DNA of 64,000 nucleotides from Candidatus Coprovivens excrementavium. GTDB taxonomy: Bacteria > Bacillota_I > Bacilli_A > RF39 > UBA660. The translations under genes and the position numbers were made by a program. A model generated the notes under the pieces. That model did no database searches. It saw only the letters and a program-made list of their open reading frames with translations, and was not told the DNA's origin. This document shows positions 45,476 through 53,839 of the stretch, one piece after another (the stretch's first letter is position 1; each line of letters starts with the position of its first letter). The DNA is taken from NCBI GenBank assembly GCA_944363975.1, contig CALVVU010000003.1, positions 1 through 64,000 of the forward strand, in the 5' to 3' direction.

Positions 45476-46567
45476 ATGACCAAAATGAAAGAGAATAATA
45501 AAAAAGATCAAAGAAGAAAAAAATTATTATTATTAATTCTGTTGCTAGTGGTTTCGGTAATTTGTCTTAGTGCTGGTACTTATGCTTGGTTTACATCAAA
45601 TAAAAGAGTTAATGTTAGTGATATCAATGTTGATGTAAGAGCAGTAAATGGTCTAGAAATATCAGCTGATGGTGTTAACTGGGGTGTAAAAGTAAGTAAA
45701 GATGATTTAATTGAAACTCCTGAGTATACAACTCAAACGAATCAATTACCTGATTCTTTAGGAGCTGTTTCATCAGTTAAAGAACTTACTGATGCTAAAT
45801 TGTTAAAACTTTTTGATGGTTCTGTTGCAACTAATTGTCCTGGTGGAGGTACTGATTGTGATGATCCTACTTATACTTTAACAACAACAGAAGCATCTGA
45901 GAAGAGATGTTATGATAGCGATGGTAATGGTGGTGAAAATACATCTGCTGTTCCCGATTGTAGTGGTCAACGTTTAGTTGCGTTTGATATTTTCTTAAAA
46001 GTAGATAGAGATGATACAGTTTTATACTTAACTGAAAATGCTGGTGTATTTAATACTAGTATGGATGATTTAGGTATTAAGAATACTACTCGTGTTGCTT
46101 TTATAGTACAAGGAAATATGGATTCTGATACTTATAGAACTTCAGATACAGCTATTCAAGATGTTCAAGCATTACAAAATGGTGAACAAGTAGTGTTATG
46201 GGAACCTAACTATGATGCTCATACACAAGCTGGTGTAACAGCTGCTAAAACATTCTATGGTATTGAAGGATTAACTCCTGGTAATGGAAATAGTTTACAA
46301 GCTTATGAAGGAGTATCAAATGTAATTACTCAACCAATTCCTTTAACTGAAACTAATTCTACACAACATGCTGGATTCTTCAAAGCTGTAACACCAGATA
46401 TTACATCACCTGCTGAAGGAGCTGTAAGACAATCTACTAAAATTACATTGAAAAATGGTGTTACTAAGTTAAGAGTTTATTTCTGGGTTGAAGGACAAGA
46501 TGTTGATGCTGAAAATAATGCAACTGGTTCTGATATGAAATTAAGTCTAGAATTTGCGATTGACTAG
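45476..46567 (+). CDS. TasA/CalY-like fibre-subunit candidate 1
   Basis: 363 residues. Basic start, hydrophobic segment (about 16-34) ending GTYAWFTSNK, the canonical SipW site. Mature part has DINVDVRAVNGLEISADG, VAFDIFLKV, VLWEPNYDAHTQ and FWVEGQDVDAEN. Four cysteines lie in the middle third. It is a paralogue of the 46686 product, sharing all these blocks. GAGGAG is 9 bases before the ATG at 45476. Abundant, assembled surface protein is inference from family. Confidence 0.72.
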   Translation: MTKMKENNKKDQRRKKLLLLILLLVVSVICLSAGTYAWFTSNKRVNVSDINVDVRAVNGLEISADGVNWGVKVSKDDLIETPEYTTQTNQLPDSLGAVSSVKELTDAKLLKLFDGSVATNCPGGGTDCDDPTYTLTTTEASEKRCYDSDGNGGENTSAVPDCSGQRLVAFDIFLKVDRDDTVLYLTENAGVFNTSMDDLGIKNTTRVAFIVQGNMDSDTYRTSDTAIQDVQALQNGEQVVLWEPNYDAHTQAGVTAAKTFYGIEGLTPGNGNSLQAYEGVSNVITQPIPLTETNSTQHAGFFKAVTPDITSPAEGAVRQSTKITLKNGVTKLRVYFWVEGQDVDAENNATGSDMKLSLEFAID

Positions 46568-46572
46568 AATAT

Positions 46573-46600
46573 AAAAGAAGTATTTGTTACTTCTTTTTTT
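46573..46600 (+). terminator. Terminator
   Basis: AGAAGTA and TACTTCT around TTTGT, followed by seven T. Confidence 0.85.
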
Positions 46601-46624
46601 ATGTTAAGATGTTTAAAAATATGT

Positions 46625-46653
46625 TTGCATTGCTTCATTAAATGCTTTATACT
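46625..46653 (+). promoter_or_regulatory. Promoter of the second fibre-subunit gene
   Basis: TTGCAT (46625-46630), 17 bases, TATACT (46648-46653), about 30 bases before the start codon. Confidence 0.55.
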
Positions 46654-46685
46654 TATTATAGATAATTAAGATAGAGGTGTTTGAT

Positions 46686-47699
46686 TTGAATAAAGATAAG
46701 AGAAAGAAGACTACTAAGAATAATGATTATAAGACAAAGAAAAGAAGAATTTTGTTATTAATCTTATTAGTTTTATTATTAATTGGAATTTTAGGATTTT
46801 CAACAATGGCTTGGTTTTCTTCAAATAAGCATGGAGTTATTGATTCTATTGATATTAATGTTGCTACTGTTACAGGGTTACAAATATCAGCTGATGCTAT
46901 AGAGTGGGGGAATGAGGTTACTAAAGAGCAAATAATTAATGCTTATAAAACTTATCCTGCAGCTGAGAATCAATTGCCTGATACATTAGCTAATGTATCA
47001 ACTGCTGGTAATGTTACTAATGGGCGCTTAGAGATGTTTTATGGAGTTACATCTGAAGAAAAAGATGGCGGATTTACTTTGACTACATTGGATCAAACTG
47101 AAATGCAATGTACAGGTGATGAAGAATGTGGCGATAAGCACTATGTTGCTTTTGATGTATTTTTACTTGTTACGACACCTGCTACTATTGCATTGACGGG
47201 TAATTCAAATGTAATTCCTCAACCTGATTCTCGTGATAAGGGTTCACAAAATGCTGCGAGGGTTGCTTTTGTTATTGAAGGTACTGTAAGCAGTGGTTCG
47301 TCTGCTGCTGCACAAGCTTTGAGAGGTGGTTCATCTTCTTTGATTTGGGAGCCAAATTATGATGTTCATACACAGGAAGGCGTTGATGCTGCGAAGAATG
47401 TTTATGGTATTACAACTTCATTATCTGGTGCTTCAAGAATTCCTTACAAAGGAGTTAATAGAGCTTTTCAAACACCTGTTTATATTGATCAAACAGATAA
47501 AAGTTCTTATTTTACGACTGTTAATCCTAAGGTTGCAACTGTAAGTGGATTTACAGAAAATCAACAATTAATGAATATTCCAGCAGGTATTACTAAAGTT
47601 AGAATATATATGTGGCTAGAAGGTCAAGATGTCGATATGGATAATAGTGTTGCAGCTAGTCAATTGTTATATAATGTTGAATTTGCAATGATAAATTAA
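46686..47699 (+). CDS. TasA/CalY-like fibre-subunit candidate 2
   Basis: 337 residues. A TTG start at 46686 is used because GAGGTG (46674-46679) lies 6 bases ahead; a GTG at 46677 lies inside that site. Hydrophobic segment (about 24-42) ends STMAWFSSNK. The mature part repeats the blocks of the preceding paralogue: INVATVTGLQISADA, VAFDVFLLV, ARVAFVIEG, LIWEPNYDVHTQ, MWLEGQDVDMDN. Only two cysteines remain. It has its own promoter and terminator, unlike its paralogue, so the two may be expressed at different levels. Confidence 0.72.
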   Translation: MNKDKRKKTTKNNDYKTKKRRILLLILLVLLLIGILGFSTMAWFSSNKHGVIDSIDINVATVTGLQISADAIEWGNEVTKEQIINAYKTYPAAENQLPDTLANVSTAGNVTNGRLEMFYGVTSEEKDGGFTLTTLDQTEMQCTGDEECGDKHYVAFDVFLLVTTPATIALTGNSNVIPQPDSRDKGSQNAARVAFVIEGTVSSGSSAAAQALRGGSSSLIWEPNYDVHTQEGVDAAKNVYGITTSLSGASRIPYKGVNRAFQTPVYIDQTDKSSYFTTVNPKVATVSGFTENQQLMNIPAGITKVRIYMWLEGQDVDMDNSVAASQLLYNVEFAMIN

Positions 47700-47729
47700 A
47701 AAAGGCTCACGATTGTGAGTCTTTTTTTG
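47698..47729. terminator. Bidirectional terminator
   Basis: GGCTCAC-GATT-GTGAGTC (47704-47721) with A- and T-runs on both sides. Confidence 0.88.
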
Positions 47730-48231
47730 ATTCTTGATTATCTTTTGATTCGTTATTATTATTTTTAGTAAAATTTATTTTAATTGGTGTTTTTTTCTTA
47801 TACAATATTGTTTTTATTATATTTTCTTCTAATACTGGTTCTTTAACATTAAAGTATTTTAAGAGGAATTCGCCAATTTTAACTTGAATTATTATTTCAC
47901 GAGCGATTAAAATATAAAAAGGTACAAAGTAAAGAGTTCTGTCAAATTTTGTTTCATCAAAAAAGTCTGCTGATATGTAATCGATGATTGTTGCTTCGAT
48001 ACTTGTAAAGTCACATAGGATAAAAATTATAAGTGTTGCAATAGCAAGTATTAATAGAAAGTTGGCTGTTTTAGTTTGATGAAATACTTTTTTAGCGTTT
48101 TTTATGTTTTCGTATTGTTCTTGACTTTTACAATTTTCTTTTATTAAATCGTCGTTGTTACTTTTTTTTATCATTTCAATTATTATTAAACAAATTAAAA
48201 ATAGAAATGGTATGAATATGTTTGTTCCCAT
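47707..48231 (-). CDS. Unknown membrane protein
   Basis: 174 residues. Membrane segments at about 3-20, 55-75 and 100-120, with a polar Lys/Asn/Ser-rich tail. Not recognised. The ATG at 48231 is favoured because AAGGGTG lies just before it; a GTG at 48240 overlaps that site. It diverges from the NrtR-like gene; the operator at 48297 lies 66 bases upstream of its start, so it might also be controlled from there. Confidence 0.55.
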   Translation of the reverse strand: MGTNIFIPFLFLICLIIIEMIKKSNNDDLIKENCKSQEQYENIKNAKKVFHQTKTANFLLILAIATLIIFILCDFTSIEATIIDYISADFFDETKFDRTLYFVPFYILIAREIIIQVKIGEFLLKYFNVKEPVLEENIIKTILYKKKTPIKINFTKNNNNESKDNQESKKDSQS

Positions 48232-48289
48232 TAATATCACCCTTTATTATAATCATTATAACATATTAGTAAATAATTTGTATTATATA

Positions 48290-48319
48290 TTGACAAGTGT
48301 ATTTTTTACACATTATAAT
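48290..48319 (+). promoter_or_regulatory. Promoter with GTGTA-TTTTT-TACAC operator
   Basis: TTGACA (48290-48295), 18 bases, TATAAT (48314-48319). The perfect palindrome GTGTA-N5-TACAC fills the spacer (48297-48311), a position suited to repression by the NrtR-like protein encoded just downstream. Confidence 0.7.
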
Positions 48320-48336
48320 AATTGTAGGGTGATGGT

Positions 48337-49011
48337 ATGGATGTAAAGAACAAATTATATAAGAACCAAGGAATTCATGTAATAACAGCTTTATTTACAG
48401 TTGAACAAGGAGTTACTAAAGTATTACTAATTAAACGTAAAAATGAACCTTTTTTAGGTGATTGGGTATTAACTGGTGGTGCTCTTTATAATAATGAAGA
48501 TTTAATTGATGGGGCGTTACGAGAATTAAATGAGAAGACAGGTATTACTGGTGTTGAAATAAAGCAATTTAAAGCGTTTGGAAAAGTTGATCGTTCACCA
48601 GTAATGCGTATGGTAGCTGTAGGTTTTATTGGTATAATTGATTGTAAGAGAGTAAATGTTTTAAGAGAAACAAAGAATACATCGAATGCTGATTGGTTTC
48701 CAATTGATAAAATTCCGCCTCTTGGTTTTGATCATGAAGAAATTTTACATGATGCTCTATTGGAACTACGTAAACAAATTGTTAAAAGTAATATTTTAAA
48801 GAGTTTATTTCCTGATGGTGTAACAATGCCAGAACTGCAAAAAACATATGAAGCAATATTAGATAAAAAATTTGATCGTCGTAATTTTAGAAAGAAGATT
48901 TTAAGTCTTGATTTAATAGAAGATACTAATAAAAGTGATAAATTTGAAGGTAATAAACCGGCTAAAGTTTATCAATTTAAGAAGATAATAGAAGATAAAG
49001 ATATATTTTAA
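48337..49011 (+). CDS. NrtR-like regulator: Nudix domain plus winged helix (second copy)
   Basis: 224 residues. Nudix domain with VLLIKRKNEPFLGDWVLTGGAL; its box reads RELNEKTG, where the second catalytic glutamate of EE is lysine, so hydrolysis is unlikely. GFDHEEIL precedes a C-terminal winged helix (SLFPDGVTMPELQKTYEAIL, then FRKKIL), the NrtR architecture. Probably a repressor sensing a nucleotide-sugar or ADP-ribose-like ligand. Matching palindromes lie in its own promoter and before the phosphatase/kinase operon at 49071, which it likely controls. It is a distant paralogue of the 8986 protein. Confidence 0.82.
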   Translation: MDVKNKLYKNQGIHVITALFTVEQGVTKVLLIKRKNEPFLGDWVLTGGALYNNEDLIDGALRELNEKTGITGVEIKQFKAFGKVDRSPVMRMVAVGFIGIIDCKRVNVLRETKNTSNADWFPIDKIPPLGFDHEEILHDALLELRKQIVKSNILKSLFPDGVTMPELQKTYEAILDKKFDRRNFRKKILSLDLIEDTNKSDKFEGNKPAKVYQFKKIIEDKDIF

Positions 49012-49038
49012 AATATGTTTTTATTTTTGTTTGAACAT

Positions 49039-49053
49039 GTGTAAAAAGTACAC
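49039..49053 (+). promoter_or_regulatory. Second GTGTA-N5-TACAC operator
   Basis: GTGTA-AAAAG-TACAC, same arms as the palindrome at 48297. It ends 4 bases before the ribosome site of the histidine phosphatase gene. No clear -10 box follows, so transcription may start upstream (a TAAAAT occurs near 49010) or come from the regulator gene. Confidence 0.65.
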
Positions 49054-49070
49054 TTAAAGGAGGTGATGAA

Positions 49071-49631
49071 GTGATATATTTGATGCGTCATGGTCAAGAT
49101 GATGAAAATTATATTGGGGGATGGAGTGATGGTAATTTATTAGATGAAGGAAGAAAACAAGTTTCTGATACATCTTGGTGGATTAAAAATAATTTAAAAA
49201 TTAAAAAAATTATATGTAGTGATATTAAAAGAGCATTGGAAACGGCGAAAATAGTTAGTGAAATATTAGATGTTCCATATGAAGTAAATGCTTTGTTACG
49301 AGAACAAAATAAAGGTCTATTAAATGGGATGTTAAAAGATAAAGTACTTTTAGAATATCCTGAGTTTTTAGGAGAAAATGTGACTATTGATACAGTTTAT
49401 CCAGATGGGGAGTCTTTAAAGGATTTGTATGAAAGAGTTAAAAAAAATTTAGATGTGTTTTTGAAATTTAAAGATAATACTTTATTAATTACGCATAGAG
49501 GAGTTATTAATATGTTGTATTTTATATTAAATGATATTTCTTTAAATATGGATAAGAAACAATTTGGTGTACTTCCAGCTTCAGTACATGAATTAAATAA
49601 AAATAATAAATCAATAAAAAAGGTAAGGTAG
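49071..49631 (+). CDS. Histidine phosphatase family protein
   Basis: 186 residues. The catalytic RHG lies in YLMRHGQDDENY, the second histidine in LLITHRGVINML, and ALETAKIVSEIL is the expected helix: phosphoglycerate-mutase-like fold, phosphatase branch. The start is GTG at 49071, decided by a perfect AAAGGAGGTGAT 7 bases before. Substrate unknown; the operon context (kinase-CYTH fusion, thymidine kinase) suggests a nucleotide or nucleoside phosphate. Confidence 0.85.
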   Translation: MIYLMRHGQDDENYIGGWSDGNLLDEGRKQVSDTSWWIKNNLKIKKIICSDIKRALETAKIVSEILDVPYEVNALLREQNKGLLNGMLKDKVLLEYPEFLGENVTIDTVYPDGESLKDLYERVKKNLDVFLKFKDNTLLITHRGVINMLYFILNDISLNMDKKQFGVLPASVHELNKNNKSIKKVR

Positions 49632-49635
49632 AGTT

Positions 49636-50766
49636 ATGGTAAAAAAAATTGTATTTACAGGTGGACCTAGTAGTGGAAAAACAACTGTAATAGAGAAGGT
49701 TAAACAAGTTTATACTAGTCAAGGTTATAAGGTTTTAGTAGTTGATGAAACGGCAACATATTTAATTAATATGGGAATTAAACCTTTTGGTGAAAATCCT
49801 ATTAAGATGATAGACTTTCAAGAATTGGTTTTAAAATTGCAGTTAGCAAAAGAGGCAATTGTTGAGAGAGCAGTAGCGATGAAAGATGATGAAAATGTTC
49901 TTATTATTTACGATAGAGGAGTAATAGATAATAGTGCTTATGTTAATGAAGACGAATTTAAAGAAGTTATGACAAGATTAAATTATGCTTCTTCTTTTGC
50001 AGAACTTATGAACAGATACGATTTAGTAATTGATTTAGTAGGAAGAAAAGATTTTTATACACTAGAAAATAATTCTGCTCGTAGTGAAGATGTAGATAAA
50101 GCGATGGAATTAGGTAGAACAACTTTGAAATCGTGGATGGGACACAGAAAATTAAAAATTGTTTTGCCTAAGGATGAAATGGATGAAAAAATTAATGAAG
50201 TATTAAATATTATTAATCGTTTATTAGAAATTAAGCAAGTTAAGAGACAAGAAAAGTATGCGGTTGATTTAAGTAAAACTGATCTAAAGGAAATAATTAA
50301 ACGTGGTAGAGAAATGGAAATAGAGCAAACATATTTAGAAAGTTTGCCAAATGTGGAAAAAAGGCTTCGTAAAATTAGAATGAATGGTTCTTTATCATAT
50401 TTATTTAGTGTTTATAAAATAAGAGATGATGGTACTAAGTTATGCGTTAGTGAAAAAGCAATATCGGAAAAAGAATATAATGCGTTTTTAGAATTTAAGG
50501 ATTCGAGATATGATTTAATACGTAAAACAAGATATTATTTTGATTATTTGGGTCAGTATTTTTATCTTGATATTTTTTCTGATAAAAGTGATATTGGTAT
50601 TTTAGAAATTAATGTTGATGAAAGTAATAAAGTGGTAGTACCAGATTTTGTTTCGATATTAGGAAGAGTAACTGATGATTTAGCTTTTTATAATAAAAAT
50701 ATTGCTAGAAAAGATGGAAAAGAGTTGAAAAAAAGTGATAAAAACATTTACAGGCCCAATGCATAG
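49636..50766 (+). CDS. NadR-like AAA_28 kinase fused to a CYTH-like domain
   Basis: 376 residues. N-terminal P-loop GGPSSGKT (residues 9-16) with YDRGVIDNSAYV, the AAA_28/NadR-kinase-like fold that phosphorylates small substrates. The C-terminal half (from about 225) starts EIEQTYLES, continues with RKIRMNG, SVYKIRDDGTKLCVSEKAI, RKTRYYFDYL and ILEINVDES: the EIE start, basic strand ends and acidic strand of the CYTH triphosphate-tunnel fold. Such kinase-CYTH fusions handle phosphorylated small molecules; the reaction here is not known. It follows the phosphatase by 4 bases and overlaps thymidine kinase by 32. Confidence 0.72.
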   Translation: MVKKIVFTGGPSSGKTTVIEKVKQVYTSQGYKVLVVDETATYLINMGIKPFGENPIKMIDFQELVLKLQLAKEAIVERAVAMKDDENVLIIYDRGVIDNSAYVNEDEFKEVMTRLNYASSFAELMNRYDLVIDLVGRKDFYTLENNSARSEDVDKAMELGRTTLKSWMGHRKLKIVLPKDEMDEKINEVLNIINRLLEIKQVKRQEKYAVDLSKTDLKEIIKRGREMEIEQTYLESLPNVEKRLRKIRMNGSLSYLFSVYKIRDDGTKLCVSEKAISEKEYNAFLEFKDSRYDLIRKTRYYFDYLGQYFYLDIFSDKSDIGILEINVDESNKVVVPDFVSILGRVTDDLAFYNKNIARKDGKELKKSDKNIYRPNA

Positions 50767-51313
50767 TGGAAAGACAGCAGCAATGATTGCAACATATAAA
50801 AAAATATGGAATAAAGACCATATTTTGTGTTTTAAACCTAATATCGATACAAGGGATATAGGTGAAATAAGAAGTAAAGATTATGATATATCTATTCCTT
50901 CAATAGGAGTAGATACTTTTGAAGAAATATTAAATTATGTTGATGATAAAGCAAGGACTATTTTCATTGATGAAGTTCAGCTAATGAAAGGGAGTGTTAA
51001 TGTTTTATCATATTTATCAATTATTAAAGATATTGATGTATATTTAGGAGGATTAAATATGACATCAGAACAGGAGCCTTTTTTGATGATGCCGTATGTA
51101 CTAGCAATAAGCGATGAAATTGAAGTAATTAAGGCAAGTTGTTTTGATTGTGGAAGAGATGCAACTCATACTTATTATATCGGAGAGAAAACTGAAAAAG
51201 TAAGAGTCGGAGATGAAGGTTATATTCCATTATGTCGTCGTTGTTTAGCTAAAAGAAGAGGAGAACTAGAAGCTAAAAAATTATATTTGCGTAAAAAAGA
51301 GAATATTAATTAA
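50735..51313 (+). CDS. tdk: Thymidine kinase (type II)
   Basis: 192 residues. Walker A GPMHSGKT at residues 7-14, the IFIDEVQLM Walker B, and a C-terminal zinc site from CFDCG and CRRC. GLNMTSEQEPF is the lasso/base-recognition region. It phosphorylates thymidine in the salvage pathway. The GTG start at 50735 lies inside the preceding gene, so translation is coupled. Length is normal for the type II family, which supports this start. Confidence 0.9.
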   Translation: MIKTFTGPMHSGKTAAMIATYKKIWNKDHILCFKPNIDTRDIGEIRSKDYDISIPSIGVDTFEEILNYVDDKARTIFIDEVQLMKGSVNVLSYLSIIKDIDVYLGGLNMTSEQEPFLMMPYVLAISDEIEVIKASCFDCGRDATHTYYIGEKTEKVRVGDEGYIPLCRRCLAKRRGELEAKKLYLRKKENIN

Positions 51314-51328
51314 TATTCTCTTTTTTGT
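51294..51328. terminator. Bidirectional terminator between tdk and yfhO-like gene
   Basis: Perfect palindrome GAGAATATTAATTAATATTCTC with A- and T-runs on both sides; it lies in the overlap of the two convergent genes. Confidence 0.88.
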
Positions 51329-53558
51329 CTTTAAAGTATTTACTAATTAAGATGATAATTGTAATAAGGGAGATGATTAAGAAAAGAGGACTATCTTTTT
51401 TATATTTCATTGTAATTGTGTGTTTTCCTTTGGAACACTCGATTCCAATAAGACTATCTAAAACTTTAATTGGTTTAACTTTTTCTCCATCTATTGTTAT
51501 TTCCCATGATGTGTCAAAAGGAATGCTTGTAAAGATTATTTGATTATCGTCAACATTTATTGTTCCTTCAATATTAGAGTCTGTATATGTTGTATAATTA
51601 ATTTGATTCTTTTTTAAATAATCATATATTTTATCTATTTTATCTTGATTATAAGTATAAATAGTAACAGTGTTTGGAGTTGAATCATTTTTATTAATAT
51701 AAAAGTCTTGATATGTTTGGGATGTAATAGTGTTACCATTATCAATTAGATAGTATTTATAGTCAGTATGGTAATAATATTTATTATCTTTTAAAGTACT
51801 TTTTAAGATATGTTTGTCAAATATATCTTCTATTCCAGTAGTAGAATATGCTAAATATTCGAGAGAGTTTTTTGTATTATAAGGATCTAAGTCAATATTT
51901 AGTATATCTTTATTTACAGCAAAAATCTTCTCTAAATAATGGTCTTCATTTTTAATATTAAATAACATAGTGAATAGTTCGTGTTCGTCACCACAATAAG
52001 TTATATAGTTAGTTGTGGCACGACATCCTAAATTACTTAGTAAAAAGATGGTACTATTATAATTCATAGAAGATAGTAAATAAGTAACATTTTCATTAGT
52101 ATATAAGTTGTAGTTTGAGTATTCTGGAATGTCATAGTTAATTCTATTTAGGCGATATTTTACAGGAGTTGTTTTAAAGTAATTAGGAAGATACTCTTCT
52201 TCTTTTTTGACATTCGAAGAAATATTATAACTTACAACAATGGTACTTTGAAAAATAATTAAGAATAGAAATAATAATTTATGTATTTTATTATTACTAT
52301 AAAAGAAGATAAGAATATTAATTGATAGTAGTGTAATAATGTTAAGAATAAATATTTGGTAATCTATTTTTTCTTTTAAGAAAATTAGAATTAAAATAAG
52401 GAAGATAGATATAATGTGAAAGATGTTTTTTTGATTTGGATTTAAGTTATTGAGATTACGGATAAGAAGAAGAATTTCTAAGAATATATATATATAACTA
52501 TAGCGGAAAGTTAAACCATTTATGTTATGAAAGAAATTTAAGATAAAATCAAATTGATTTATAAAAATAGGTAATAAACAGATTATAAAAATAATAATAA
52601 CTAATAATTTTTCTTTTTTACTAATATTCTTATTGAAAAAATAATAAATTATGTTTAATAAAGCAAAAGTATTTAAAGCAATATTAGGATATGTATTACC
52701 AGATGTATCGACAGTAAAGTTTATATTACCATAGAATAATGATTTAATAAAATCTATTATTGTTGTATTAAATCCTTGATTTATTTCTTGTGAAAAAGAT
52801 ATTCCCATTTTTAAGTATGATGAATATAAAGAATAGATAAAAGGGAGAATTACTAGTAATGATCCTAGAGATGATAATATTAGAATGCATAAAGTATTGA
52901 TTATTTCTTTTTTACTTTTTTTAGTATATATTTCGTATATAATAAAATATATGATTGTATAAAATATAATAGTGAAAGATAAATAAAAGTTTGTTAAGAT
53001 AGCGTATGCTAGAGTAAAAATATAAATATATGGCTTTTTTTGATTAAGAATTTTTTCAAGACCATAGTTAAAAAGGGGAAAAATCATAAAGATGTCTAAC
53101 CATGGTAGATAATAATAGTAAGCAATAAACCAACTTGAGAAGACGTAAGTTAGAGTTATAATTGTAGTTAAAAAGTTGTTGTTTAGTTTCTTTTTGGTGT
53201 AGAAAGTCATTATGATAGATGTAATTATTAACTTAGTTATAATAACACTTAAATACATGGAATTTGCATCTTTAAAGAAAATAGCAACTAGATTTAATGG
53301 ACTTGATAAATAATATAAGAAGTTAAAAACAAATGGATTTCCTAGGCCGTTATTGAAAGAATATAGTTCAATAGTTTTGGTTTTTAGTTCAGTTATAAAA
53401 TTATATAGCATTGGTTTAAACTGAACTATAGCATCTGATTTACCGATTGTGTATTCACCGAAAGGAAAGTTATCGCAGATATATAAGGCAATTAAGAAAA
53501 TTGCTACGCATAATAATGAGTTAATAAGATATGGTAAAATTTTTTTAATTCTTTTCAT
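51306..53558 (-). CDS. yfhO: YfhO-family multi-pass membrane protein
   Basis: 750 residues with about a dozen membrane segments and a soluble C-terminal outer domain of about 280 residues before the last segment. The N-terminal loop GEYTIGKSDAIVQFKPML and NNGLGNPFVFNFLYYLSSPLNLV are the YfhO signature (catalytic-acid-type loop of GT-C glycosyltransferases). The family is linked to lipoteichoic acid or surface sugar transfer. Convergent with tdk, overlapping by 8 bases. Confidence 0.88.
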   Translation of the reverse strand: MKRIKKILPYLINSLLCVAIFLIALYICDNFPFGEYTIGKSDAIVQFKPMLYNFITELKTKTIELYSFNNGLGNPFVFNFLYYLSSPLNLVAIFFKDANSMYLSVIITKLIITSIIMTFYTKKKLNNNFLTTIITLTYVFSSWFIAYYYYLPWLDIFMIFPLFNYGLEKILNQKKPYIYIFTLAYAILTNFYLSFTIIFYTIIYFIIYEIYTKKSKKEIINTLCILILSSLGSLLVILPFIYSLYSSYLKMGISFSQEINQGFNTTIIDFIKSLFYGNINFTVDTSGNTYPNIALNTFALLNIIYYFFNKNISKKEKLLVIIIFIICLLPIFINQFDFILNFFHNINGLTFRYSYIYIFLEILLLIRNLNNLNPNQKNIFHIISIFLILILIFLKEKIDYQIFILNIITLLSINILIFFYSNNKIHKLLFLFLIIFQSTIVVSYNISSNVKKEEEYLPNYFKTTPVKYRLNRINYDIPEYSNYNLYTNENVTYLLSSMNYNSTIFLLSNLGCRATTNYITYCGDEHELFTMLFNIKNEDHYLEKIFAVNKDILNIDLDPYNTKNSLEYLAYSTTGIEDIFDKHILKSTLKDNKYYYHTDYKYYLIDNGNTITSQTYQDFYINKNDSTPNTVTIYTYNQDKIDKIYDYLKKNQINYTTYTDSNIEGTINVDDNQIIFTSIPFDTSWEITIDGEKVKPIKVLDSLIGIECSKGKHTITMKYKKDSPLFLIISLITIIILISKYFKDKKENIN

Positions 53559-53652
53559 AGTATCACCCTTATGAAATATTATATAATTAAACTTGACAAT
53601 TTACTACATTTTTCGAGATTCGTTTTATTTAGAATTTATTTAGGGTGATGTT

Positions 53653-53829
53653 ATGAATGTAAAGGTATTTGATGAAAGTCATGAAAAAGACTTAGAGAAT
53701 AGTGTTAATGAATTTCTTCAAGGAAATATTTATGATATAATAGATATCAAGTACCAAGTAGCAGTTACAATGTCTGGAGAGGATCAGATATATTGTTTTT
53801 CTGCAATGGTAATATATTATGAAAAATGA
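53653..53829 (+). CDS. Cse60-family small protein
   Basis: 58 residues. The pattern KVFDESHEKDLENSVNEF, then IIDIKYQVAV and DQIYCFSAMVIYY, matches Cse60, a sigma-E-controlled sporulation protein of Bacillus. Only about 58 residues long, so easily missed. AGGGTG precedes the ATG at 53653. Its last 11 bases overlap a possible start of the following flippase gene. Presence does not prove sporulation; the family also occurs in non-sporulating Firmicutes. Confidence 0.8.
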   Translation: MNVKVFDESHEKDLENSVNEFLQGNIYDIIDIKYQVAVTMSGEDQIYCFSAMVIYYEK

Positions 53830-53839
53830 GTGGTTGAAA

